DNA from: Aurantiochytrium sp. KH105
Lineage: Eukaryota; Sar; Bigyra; Thraustochytrida; Thraustochytriidae
Reading direction: 5' to 3'
DNA: 64,000 nucleotides
Assembly: GCA_003116975.1 (NCBI GenBank)
Contig: BGKB01000240.1
Coordinates: 18,375-82,374, forward strand
Shown here: positions 48,886 through 57,569 of the stretch, piece by piece
Layout: every line of letters starts with the position of its first letter
Numbering within the stretch: position 1 is the first letter of the stretch
Notes under the pieces: model-generated
Told to the model about the DNA's origin: nothing
The model's database searches: none
The model's input: only the letters and a program-made list of their open reading frames with translations
Position numbers and translations under genes: made by a program

Positions 48886-49779
48886 TTATGGCAGCGCGAC
48901 AACATTACGAAAATGTTGGATGAACGCTGACTTGTCGTGCAAAAGCAACTGCTTCGTCTCTGATGCACCAGTATCCTTTTCGTCGGACTTCACTCCCTTT
49001 TCAGATTTACCGAGTACACCTGCGGCTGCCTTTTCAAGATCGATGCCGTCCTTCTCTTTTGTTGGGTACACCTGCGCAAGAGTGTCAAATATGAAAGCAA
49101 GCATTTGTTCAGGGGTGTCAAGAGCACGCGAAGCGGTTTGAGCGCTTGTGAAGGACTCAACGGTCAGTGCTTCGGGAAGTGATTTCCCTCCTTGGGTGAG
49201 AAATGATTCTAATAGAAGACCAAGCGGCAGGTTCGGAAGATCGCGGATGGCCTCGCGTTGCAATGGTTTTCGAGGTTGCCCTGGGCGGTCGACGTAAGCT
49301 ACCATGAAATTGTCAAAGGCTTTCGCGCTATCGACCGCAGAAGACTTTGCTGCATCGCGTGGCGTCGGATGCGGCGAATTTTGTGCAGATGGACGGCTTG
49401 TGTTTTCTGTTGGTACATTTGCTCGAGGCGAACCCGATTTTGTTGGCGTGGACGTCCGTGGTGTTGGAACGTTTTCGCCGTCTCCGAATGACATTGCATT
49501 GTTAGAAGTGCTTTCAGTCGGGCTCGCATTCGGACTTCCATCGTCTTCTCCTGCTGCTCGTGCTGTTGCAGGTGCAGAGTGTTGCTGTTGTTGATCAGCA
49601 GCGTTTTCTGGCACGATGGATCCCTTTTTGAACTTGCGACCGGGAACGTTTTTGTCCGCGGCAGCATTATCAAGCTCGTGCTTGTCTGCATTGGGCAGAG
49701 CTGCGTCCGAAGGATCTCCTTGGGCCTTGGCTTGGGCCTTGGTCTTGGGATGTTTGGGATGGCCGGGTTTGTTGCCCAT
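48886..49779 (-). CDS. Hypothetical protein, disordered N-half and helical C-half
   Basis: This encodes 297 residues from MGNKPGHPKHPK; an in-frame Met 11 codons upstream is the alternative. Gly2 could be myristoylated, but position 6 is Gly rather than Ser. Residues 1-150 are disordered, rich in Asn, Ser, Pro and Thr, with a repeated KAQAKAQ and Gln/Ser patches. From about 155 the sequence becomes globular: SAKAFDNFMVAYVDRPGQP, a Leu-rich LPLGLLLESFLTQGG, a helix TPEQMLAFIFDTLAQVY, then a Lys/Glu/Ser-rich tail with DKSAFIQHFRNVVALP at the end. I do not recognise the C-terminal fold. Confidence 0.6.
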   Translation of the reverse strand: MGNKPGHPKHPKTKAQAKAQGDPSDAALPNADKHELDNAAADKNVPGRKFKKGSIVPENAADQQQQHSAPATARAAGEDDGSPNASPTESTSNNAMSFGDGENVPTPRTSTPTKSGSPRANVPTENTSRPSAQNSPHPTPRDAAKSSAVDSAKAFDNFMVAYVDRPGQPRKPLQREAIRDLPNLPLGLLLESFLTQGGKSLPEALTVESFTSAQTASRALDTPEQMLAFIFDTLAQVYPTKEKDGIDLEKAAAGVLGKSEKGVKSDEKDTGASETKQLLLHDKSAFIQHFRNVVALP

Positions 49780-51487
49780 CCTGCACCTTGTCGTCGAATG
49801 TTTCTCACTCACCCCTTCGGTCTTCAGCCCTAGCTAGCCAGCCAGCTAGCTCTGCAGCCCTTTGACCTGACGTGCGTGTGTGCGTGACCCCCTCCTCGGG
49901 CGCGCCTGCCTTCTTTCTACCTTGCGCGCGTCTCCTGTGCCCGTTTGCTTTGCTCGATGTTGAGTTCTTGGTCGAGTCCCTTGTTCTCGAGCAGAGTGCC
50001 GTTGCAGACTGACAGTGCCACAGTCTCATGAGAGTCGAGAACCCCTTCGCACAAGGGGGACGGTGACAGACAGAGATGGGGAGAGAGACAGACAGGGACA
50101 GGCGAGCGAATCTGACTTGTCCGTCCATCAGCCAGGCTGCCAGTATGGAGACAAGACATCCTCGACCGCTCGATCTGCATCCCTCTCGCTTGCTGTTGCT
50201 GTCTCTTCAAATCCCCTCCCCATACACGGGTCCATGTGCGCGCAGATCAGAATCCGTCGGCGTGTGCTTTGTGTTTTCTTTGGACCGCACCTCGCCTCCA
50301 TGCATGCATCCATCCATGCATCCCTCCATCCATGCCACCAAGGCTCGCTCGCTCATCCATCCATCGGTGGCTCGCCCCAGGACCACCGCCACAGCAGCAG
50401 CAGCACTGGCTCCGGCAGCAAGCAAGGTCCGACCGACGGCCAGCCAAAGCAAAGCCAAGCCAAGCCAAGCCAAGGCCAGCCAACCTGGCCGTCGCCCTCG
50501 TTCAGCTTTGCAGACGGGCCTGCGCCCTCTCCTCCGCTCTGCTGCAGCTGCTGCTCACGCGAAGCCGAGCTGACTGCTGCAGCTGCTGCAGCTGCTTGCT
50601 GACTGCGCCCTCTCCTCCTCTCCTTCCTCTTCTGTTGTCCCAGGCGGTTGCTTGTGCTTGCTTGAGCTTGCAGTTGCTTCGGTCTGCTTGCCTCTCTGCC
50701 TACCTCTCTGCCTGCTTTTGGTTTTGACATGTCTTCGTTGCTTGCGGTCCTGCCTCCTCTTCTGCCCTTCATCGTCCGCTCGCTCTTATTACGCTATTCC
50801 TTCCCTCATCCATCGAGTCTGCGGCGGCATGCCGTCCTTCTCGGGCTCCCTGCCAGTCAGCAGCAGCACTGGCCGGCCAAAACAGCGAGCCTCTCCGATG
50901 TCATGTGCTGCATTCAGATCTGCGCCATCGCATCCGTCAGTCGATCCGAGTCAGCGTCGAGCATCAGCATAGCATCGTCGTGCGTGTGCACTCGTTCGTC
51001 TCATCTCATCGCCCCTTGTTCTTCCTCCCTTCCTTGCTTCCTTCCTTCCTTCCTCCCTCGCCATCTCTCCGCTCTCTCTGCCTGCAGAATCCATTCGCGA
51101 GCCTCGGCCTCGCCGCGGGCCCCGCTCACCCCTGCCCTCTCCGCGCGCACAGAGCAGCGCGCCCCGCGCCGCGCAGCGCCGCCCCGCGCCGCGCAGACTC
51201 AGGCTCGAGCGCGGCCACGGCCAGCGGAGGCGCGCCACGGCGAGAACATCCGTCGGCGCGGCGCCATCCCGTCGTCGTCGCCGCCCTCGTCCTCGGCGCC
51301 AGGTCCGCGGCGGCGGCCTCGCGGAGCAGCCCGGGTCGCGAGCCGCAGACACGCGTCGACGCGCCGCGACCCCTCCGGTTTCTCTGCTCTGCTCTGCTCT
51401 GCTCTGCGCGCCGCGCTGCCGCCCGACACGACTCGTGCATGGCGCGACCCGGCGGCAGCAGCAGCAGCGACGACGTGAGCGACCAGG
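49780..51487. other. Long spacer between divergent genes
   Basis: It contains catgcatgcatccatccatgc repeats at about 50299-50335, CAGCAGCAGCAG and CTGCAGCTGCTG patches, CAAAGCCAAGCC repeats near 50449-50475, and TTCCTTCC runs at about 51030-51060. TCTGCCTGCAG (51078-51088) is a possible acceptor of a 5' UTR intron for the C2/PH gene. Long low-complexity frames exist on both strands, but none is supported as a gene. Confidence 0.5.
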
Positions 51488-54400
51488 ATGCAGCGCAATA
51501 GACACCACTCCGTGGACTCTGTGGCCTCGGACGGAAACATCCACCTGCACAAGAGGTACCCCCCGCGATCACTGACGCTGCAGCAGCACATCAAAGATGC
51601 CATCGCGACCACCCCGACTCCGCTTCTCGCCGGCGAACCCGAGCTCGTGCCGCAGAACCCCGAGGCTTCGACGCCTGCCAGCGCGCCCATGACCTCGCTT
51701 GGCGCAGACAACTATCAAGGGGAGCAAACCTCCTTTCGCTATATCCATCGCACGTCAGATTCACTCGACGATAGCTTTGCAAACGGCTTGATGCTCAGCG
51801 CACCGCCCCTGGATGAGACAGACGTAGCAGAACCCGACTCCGGGCGGTCGTGGAGCCTCTACTCACGAAGATCCTCAACAAGGGCGCAGTCACCAGCACG
51901 ACATTTTTCCAAAATGTCGTCCAAATTCAATGGTATCATCAAGCGCGGCCGTCGTCCTAAAACGGACCGAGACTCGCCTCATACGCCGGCGTCAAGCGAA
52001 GTGTCCGAATCTGAACCGCCAACCCCACGTCTCGACGAGACCCATGACGAGAGCAAGGTTTTGTGTTTCTACGAAGAGGGTAATGGAGACAGCGTCCGTG
52101 ACATGTTGCCCGCTTTGCCAAGTGACCTCGACAAAAATCGACAGTACTTCAGACTTGACAACCTCGAGGCGCTCGACGAAACTCATGCGACCGCCGCCCC
52201 AGCTCTAGTGAATGGAAAAGGGCGCGACGCGCAAGGCTCCAATGGCCAGGCTCGTCCAAGGCTGCAGGATGCCTTTAGACCTTTACCTGCCTCTGACCCA
52301 ACCAATGGCGGGTCAAAAGTTCAGACCAAAGCGAAGGGGCAGGGGCCGCCGTCAAACAAAGGCAGTGAGCTTGAAAGAAAAGACGAAGCTGAGAGAAAGG
52401 GTGTCAAGATTGTCGACGACCAAGGCGATGACCCTGCCTGCCTTGGAGATGCCACGAATGATCCCCGGGGCGAGGAAGGCGAAGAGGACAATGACGACGA
52501 CGATGACGACGATGATGACGACGATGAAGATGAAGAAGACGATGAAGTTGAAGAAGACGAAGCTCTCGAAGAGGGCCACAGTCGACGCAACGTCATTGGC
52601 TCTGAAATGCAGCGCAAGACACACAGCGCCCCGCAGTCAGCATGGCACACTGTTGATGCCGAGGACGAGTTCAAGCTTTTGCGCCGCGCGGGGGCGGCTA
52701 CGATCGCCGTGGTCCTCGTGTCCTTCATCGTGACCCCGTATGCTGCGTCGCGCCTTGCGTGGCTAGCGCTTTCGTGCGCTCTGGCGGGCTTTGTATGGCT
52801 TAAAGCCCCCTATGCCGTGGGCTGGATCGTGTCTCAGGCTATTACTCGATTTGCCCTCTTTGGGTACCCTCTTCACTTGGGAACGCTTTCCGTTGTACCG
52901 TGGATCCACAAAGGCCACCTGAGCCTTCGCATCTCCACCACGGACGCTGGTTTTGCAAATCCTCCTCGCTTTCCGCACAAGTGGTTCATCTACGTCGGGC
53001 GACTCGACTTCATCGTATCAGTTCGTCTCGGCGCGCTCGCCCGGATCATCATGTGGCGGCCGCAAAGTCTTCCTTTGCGAAAGGTTCCTGATTTTCGCTG
53101 CGTTGCCGTGGTCGACGTGCCTTATATCGACTTTGAGTCCGTGTCGGTCAACTTTGAGCTCTGCGAAGGCCGCTTCAATATCAACGAGCTCACAAAGGAG
53201 CTCGCCGAGCGCGAGGTCATCTCGCATCTCATGTTCCAACACCGCAAGGCTCAAGTGTGGGCCAAGCTTCGCCCATGGACGCCGGCAGGCCTCATCTCGA
53301 GACTTTACGCGCACGCTTGGTTTCATAAGTCCGTATCAAACGCTGCATCCCGTGCTGAAGTACTCGAGAATGGGTCTCCCTCGCACGGGCGTCAAGCGTC
53401 AAAGTCAATTGACGACACGAGCTCAGCCTTGCGCGGACCGCGACTTCTCGCGCAGGGCTCCTTGCGCCGCATGAACATTCTTCAGGGCTCGTCGCTCTTT
53501 GCAACCCCACCGCCACCTGAGCCACCCCTCGTCGCCTCTATCGAGACTCCTGCGCCAGCTCTCGACGCAAGAATCGCCAATGGAACCGTCTCCGAGATGG
53601 ACCTTATGCAGCGTTGCGAGAGTGAGGCGGCCCCGCGCAATCGAGTACGTCGCCAGCGAAGTTACTCATTCGGCGACGCCAAACCGTCGGCCGCGTCCTC
53701 ATCTGTTGTTTCAGAGTGCGTGTCGACGACTCTTCCACCGCCACCTCCGCCCTCCGTCGTCACAACTGCCTCCACAAGCATCGCTTCTTCCGCAAGCAGC
53801 GTCAGCAGCAAGCTCAGGCTGGACAGCTACCGGCGGGCGGGCGTATCGAGGTTGCCATGGAAACGCAAATCTGGCCCGCTTCCGAGCGCTCCAGTCGAGG
53901 TAAGTCCCGAAGGCGGCAGCACGCAGGCTGCAGTCAACGGTGCACTCGGCCAGGAAGTCGGCAAAGAGGCTTTGTCAGGTCATGGAGCATCGGGGCACAA
54001 GCATCGCAAAAAGGGCATGCCAAAATCCAGACCTTCGAGCGCTCCTGCTGCCGATGACGAGCTCCACTTTCCTGATCTCTCCCATGCGCGAGAACTTCTC
54101 AAGGATGAGCTTCCCAACAAATTGCGCGTAACAATCATTCGAGCGCGTAATCTCGCTCCAAGCGAGCGGACAAGGTTTTCGGCCCGAGCCTCGGCCGATC
54201 CCAAGGTTGTCGTCAAGATTCGAGAGCACCAGGCCGTCACTTCGACGCGCTACAAGACGGTCAAGCCTATGTGGCAAGAAACGTTCGAGTTCCCGGTCAC
54301 GGACCCATCTGCTGTGCTGCACATTTCTGTGCTCGACGAGGATTTCGCCCAGGCCGATTTTCTCGGTCAGTGGGTCATGACCATGAAGTATCTTGTGGTG

Positions 54401-55882
54401 AATCCTGCATACTGCTGGCACGAGTCGGCTGGGTTCCAGATCGACAATGCAGAGCATTCCATCCGCGGCTGGTTTCCACTCATGAGCAAAAAGTGGACGC
54501 GCCGCGGCGAATGCGGGGAAATCGAAATGCACGTGGCTTGGGTCCATGACCCCTTGTACCGCAATTACACTCCCCCGAGCCGCAGCGCACTCAACTACAT
54601 GGATCAGAACTCGCGAGAGACGAATCTTCGCCTTGGCAGCAAGGACCGCGTCATGGACATGCTCAATCACGTTCCGATTCTCTTTAATGTTCAGCGCGTG
54701 ACGATCCGAAAGATTAGCTTCTTCTTGCAAGACCTCTTTCGCGGCTCGGTCGGCCACGCAGAGCGGCTTCGCAAGCGCGGCAAGTCGTCAGATAAGGCGA
54801 GCAAAATTCGCATTCCAAGCCTCGAGTGGACCACCTCGTTTCGCCCGCGCAAGGGCGAGCCGGGCATCACCACGTATCAGGTCCTCTACGCCTTCTTCAT
54901 TCGCGGACTCGTCCCCAAGGTTTTCAACCAAAAGATCTTTGGCAAAGCCCTCACGCAAACTGCATCTGGGTTTGCCTACAACTTTGCCTCATCTGCGCAG
55001 TCTTTTCTTCGTGGCGAGTTTGACCTCAAGGGCATTGTGCACGTCGGGCGAAAAATTGGTGGCGAATTCCGCATCTACGGTCGCCACATGCGTCGCAAAT
55101 TTCAAAGTGAGCAAGGCCAAGACGTTCGTGTTGATGCCGAGGACGAAGACTTTCTCCACGCCCAAGTTCGCTGCGAGGGCATCCTCGACAAGGCGTCCAT
55201 CGTTGGCAGCCGAAATCCGACCGAGGTCAGCCTACAGGGCCGCTTCTACAAGCGCTGCTTTTTTCAGCTCAAAGCTCACAACCTGTACTATAAGCGCCTC
55301 AAAGGGGGCGAGGCGCGCAAGATTGAGCTCAGCACTATTCAGCTCGTCACCCTCGACCTTGAGCGTCGCACCATCTTTCTGCATCGCGCCAACAAGCTCA
55401 CGGTGCTTCGGGCCGCCGCGCCAGGCAGCCAGAGCAGCCCCTCGAAATCTTCGTCTCCGAGCGCGTCTCTCCGCTCGCGTGGCCCTGAAGACCTCGCGCG
55501 CGAATCCTCTGCAATCTACGACGTGCGCCTTTCCTCGGACCTTGACGGCAAGTCAGATGGGGGAAATTCTGCAGCTTGGTCCGGTTCCTCTGGAGGTACG
55601 CACTCCACGCCCCCAAAGTCGGTTGCATCGGGACGTACATCTGCCTCGAGTCGCTTGAATCGCATTGCAGACCGCTACCTCAAGAGCAAGACCAAGTTAG
55701 GCTCAAACCTCAAGACGGAGGCAACGGCAATGAACGGCGACGGTGATAGCGATCTTGTTGGAAGCGACGACGACTGTCGGGATGGAGACAGCGACGAGGC
55801 TTTGCGTCAACTCCGGGCCTGGTTCGAAGCCCTGCGATCGTCCGGGATCAACTCGAATATCCTTACTCCCCAAATGTACTAA
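51488..55882 (+). CDS. Membrane-anchored protein with bridge-like, C2 and split PH domains
   Basis: This is a single exon of 1464 residues. Order: disordered Ser/Pro/Gly N-terminus (1-330), a long acidic Asp/Glu run (about 334-358), paired hydrophobic helices (about 401-437; VVLVSFIVTPYAASRLAWL), then a beta-rich segment (about 464-585; ISTTDAGFANPPRF, GRLDFIVSVRLGALARI, VVDVPYIDFESVSVNFELCEGRFNIN written in parts) that resembles the AsmA/chorein type of lipid-channel repeat. A linker leads to a C2 domain (about 877-1022; NKLRVTIIRARNL, ASADPKVVVKI, VLDEDFAQADFLG). A PH domain starts near 1228, is interrupted by about 125 disordered residues, and closes with the helix LRQLRAWFEALRSSG (1439-1453). 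This suggests a tether or lipid carrier at a membrane contact site; no known family fits the whole. Confidence 0.82.
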   Translation: MQRNRHHSVDSVASDGNIHLHKRYPPRSLTLQQHIKDAIATTPTPLLAGEPELVPQNPEASTPASAPMTSLGADNYQGEQTSFRYIHRTSDSLDDSFANGLMLSAPPLDETDVAEPDSGRSWSLYSRRSSTRAQSPARHFSKMSSKFNGIIKRGRRPKTDRDSPHTPASSEVSESEPPTPRLDETHDESKVLCFYEEGNGDSVRDMLPALPSDLDKNRQYFRLDNLEALDETHATAAPALVNGKGRDAQGSNGQARPRLQDAFRPLPASDPTNGGSKVQTKAKGQGPPSNKGSELERKDEAERKGVKIVDDQGDDPACLGDATNDPRGEEGEEDNDDDDDDDDDDDEDEEDDEVEEDEALEEGHSRRNVIGSEMQRKTHSAPQSAWHTVDAEDEFKLLRRAGAATIAVVLVSFIVTPYAASRLAWLALSCALAGFVWLKAPYAVGWIVSQAITRFALFGYPLHLGTLSVVPWIHKGHLSLRISTTDAGFANPPRFPHKWFIYVGRLDFIVSVRLGALARIIMWRPQSLPLRKVPDFRCVAVVDVPYIDFESVSVNFELCEGRFNINELTKELAEREVISHLMFQHRKAQVWAKLRPWTPAGLISRLYAHAWFHKSVSNAASRAEVLENGSPSHGRQASKSIDDTSSALRGPRLLAQGSLRRMNILQGSSLFATPPPPEPPLVASIETPAPALDARIANGTVSEMDLMQRCESEAAPRNRVRRQRSYSFGDAKPSAASSSVVSECVSTTLPPPPPPSVVTTASTSIASSASSVSSKLRLDSYRRAGVSRLPWKRKSGPLPSAPVEVSPEGGSTQAAVNGALGQEVGKEALSGHGASGHKHRKKGMPKSRPSSAPAADDELHFPDLSHARELLKDELPNKLRVTIIRARNLAPSERTRFSARASADPKVVVKIREHQAVTSTRYKTVKPMWQETFEFPVTDPSAVLHISVLDEDFAQADFLGQWVMTMKYLVVNPAYCWHESAGFQIDNAEHSIRGWFPLMSKKWTRRGECGEIEMHVAWVHDPLYRNYTPPSRSALNYMDQNSRETNLRLGSKDRVMDMLNHVPILFNVQRVTIRKISFFLQDLFRGSVGHAERLRKRGKSSDKASKIRIPSLEWTTSFRPRKGEPGITTYQVLYAFFIRGLVPKVFNQKIFGKALTQTASGFAYNFASSAQSFLRGEFDLKGIVHVGRKIGGEFRIYGRHMRRKFQSEQGQDVRVDAEDEDFLHAQVRCEGILDKASIVGSRNPTEVSLQGRFYKRCFFQLKAHNLYYKRLKGGEARKIELSTIQLVTLDLERRTIFLHRANKLTVLRAAAPGSQSSPSKSSSPSASLRSRGPEDLARESSAIYDVRLSSDLDGKSDGGNSAAWSGSSGGTHSTPPKSVASGRTSASSRLNRIADRYLKSKTKLGSNLKTEATAMNGDGDSDLVGSDDDCRDGDSDEALRQLRAWFEALRSSGINSNILTPQMY

Positions 55883-55944
55883 GCTTTTATGATAGATTAT
55901 TTGTTCTTCTACTTTCAAACGAAACTCACAGTCAAGCTGTAAGA

Positions 55945-57105
55945 TCAGTCGTCGACAGTTCTTGTGTAGTCTGTCTCAACAAAGTCAAGCACAGAGGGGT
56001 ACAAGAGGTCTTTCGCCGTTGTGGACCAGATGTACCCCGCATGACCATAAGGTAACGAACCGTCGGACATCTTGACGACTTGCGATGGGAGAGCACGCTC
56101 GCTCGCTTGGTGTGCGTCCGGGGAGAGCAAGGCATCAAATTTACCGTAAAACAGCGCAGTTGGCGTCTGCAGAGTCTCAAGCGTGTGACTCGCATCCTGG
56201 CCGTATCGAAAGAGTCCTCCTCGAGCATCGCTATCCGAGAGATGAATCATATTCTTGAACGAGGCTTCCCGCGGATAGTATGCAAAGACGCGAGCAATGA
56301 CTTCTGGCGCGAATGCATTTGGGTCTCCACACCCTGCCGCGGCGCAGAGAAGAAAAGCACAAAGGCGAGCTGTGACGCGCGACGAGCAAAATCCGCTCGC
56401 AATCGCTCGCGCTACACGGAAAAAGGCCACAGGCGAGACCGTGATCAGGGCATCTGGTAACCGTGGAACAAGGAATCTGCCGCCCCAGAGCGCCAGCGGT
56501 GACCCAAAAACGACAAGGTGCTCGACACTGCGTGCTGTCTCAGGTTGACTCGCAAGCGCCAAAGCACTCACGAGCCCGCCCTGCGAATGTCCAATAATTG
56601 CGCGCAAGGGACGGCCGGCAATGCGGCGCACTTGCGCCACAGCAGCGGGCAAGTCATAGTCAACTTGCTCGTCGAGGCTGATGCGATCCCAGTACTCTTG
56701 ACTTGATGCGTTGAAGTGCTGATGGCCATACGGCGAGCGACCTCGTTTGTCCAAAAGCCAAACTTCGTACTTGTTTCGAAGCAGGTAGCCCACGAGACTG
56801 TCGCGAGATCCACTCAAGACAAAGGTGAATGAAGAGTCGGCAAGTCCATGCACGAGGAGAACGGGTCCTCGCCATTCTCGCGAATCTGTTTGTTGCCGTA
56901 AATGTCGCAGCTCCAGGACAAAGCCATCTTCGGTGACTGTCGGGTGCAAGTCGCAGACCACCGGCACGTTGTCGTCGCTCCACTCCCTTTCTACGAACTT
57001 GCACGTATCAAACGAGGGCTCGTTCCAGGTACCACGGATTGCGCAGCCAACGAGGACGGCCAGTGCGGCTGTCGCCCCCGAGCCTACCCACGCCCGACAC
57101 CGCAT
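55945..57105 (-). CDS. Acid-lipase-like alpha/beta hydrolase
   Basis: This encodes 386 residues with an N-terminal hydrophobic segment (VGSGATAALAVLVGCAI, 7-23), a signal peptide or anchor, so it is secretory or lysosomal/vacuolar. The fold matches the lysosomal/gastric acid lipase family: TEDGFVLELRHL, VLLVHGLADSS (oxyanion region), LLDKRGRSPYG, SLDEQVDYDLPAAV, then the nucleophile elbow GHSQG with Ser174, Asp324 in YGKFDALLSP and His355 in YGHAGYIWS. The full catalytic triad is present. Expected to hydrolyse triacylglycerols or sterol esters. It ends only 62 bp from the convergent C2/PH gene and shares a divergent promoter with folylpolyglutamate synthase. Confidence 0.92.
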   Translation of the reverse strand: MRCRAWVGSGATAALAVLVGCAIRGTWNEPSFDTCKFVEREWSDDNVPVVCDLHPTVTEDGFVLELRHLRQQTDSREWRGPVLLVHGLADSSFTFVLSGSRDSLVGYLLRNKYEVWLLDKRGRSPYGHQHFNASSQEYWDRISLDEQVDYDLPAAVAQVRRIAGRPLRAIIGHSQGGLVSALALASQPETARSVEHLVVFGSPLALWGGRFLVPRLPDALITVSPVAFFRVARAIASGFCSSRVTARLCAFLLCAAAGCGDPNAFAPEVIARVFAYYPREASFKNMIHLSDSDARGGLFRYGQDASHTLETLQTPTALFYGKFDALLSPDAHQASERALPSQVVKMSDGSLPYGHAGYIWSTTAKDLLYPSVLDFVETDYTRTVDD

Positions 57106-57569
57106 CGCGTTCCACCTGTACGTCGAGCTTTAGCCAGCTCTGGTTCTGCTCTGCAATCTTCTTGTCAAACGGGGGGACGAGAAGTACGAAGAGAGACGCT
57201 CGCCCGCAACCTTTGGCGACCGAGGAAGCACTTACTGTTATTTTACAGAAATCTAGCATGTCATTTATTCTAGCAAGCATGCAGGTAGTAAGCAAGGAAA
57301 CGAGCAAGCATTCGAAAGTCCCTCCCCCCCGAGGCGGTCACGCTCCTCCTCCTCCTCCTCGCAACCCTGAGCGCGCTGCGCCCTGCCTTGTTGCTGCGCA
57401 ACCCCAGGTCGCGCTGCCGCGCGTATAAATATACTGTAGTAGAAACTACAGTAGAACTTCTAAAAGGCCTATACTATACGTATAGTATCGTATAGTATAC
57501 TTGGCTCCCGCGCTGGCTGATCGATGCGCTTGGATGCAGGCAGTGAGCGAGGGAGGGAGGACTCGATGG
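57106..57569. promoter_or_regulatory. Divergent promoter of lipase and FPGS genes
   Basis: This spacer holds a TATAAATA box-like sequence (57424-57431), a perfect 9-bp stem with AGAA loop (57432-57453, TACTGTAGT/ACTACAGTA), AGGCCTA (57465-57471) and an 18-bp perfect palindrome ATACTATACGTATAGTAT (57471-57488). A pyrimidine-rich (CTC)n run is at about 57340-57360. The dense AT signals facing FPGS suggest the core promoter of that gene. Confidence 0.5.

Noticed and set aside
49780-51487. Transposon in the gene desert
   Set aside because: Only simple repeats are seen; no terminal repeats, target duplications, transposase or reverse transcriptase motifs.
51126-51572. Minus-strand frames at the start of the C2/PH gene
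   Set aside because: Arg/Ala/Gly-rich shadows of the 5' UTR and coding start; no features.
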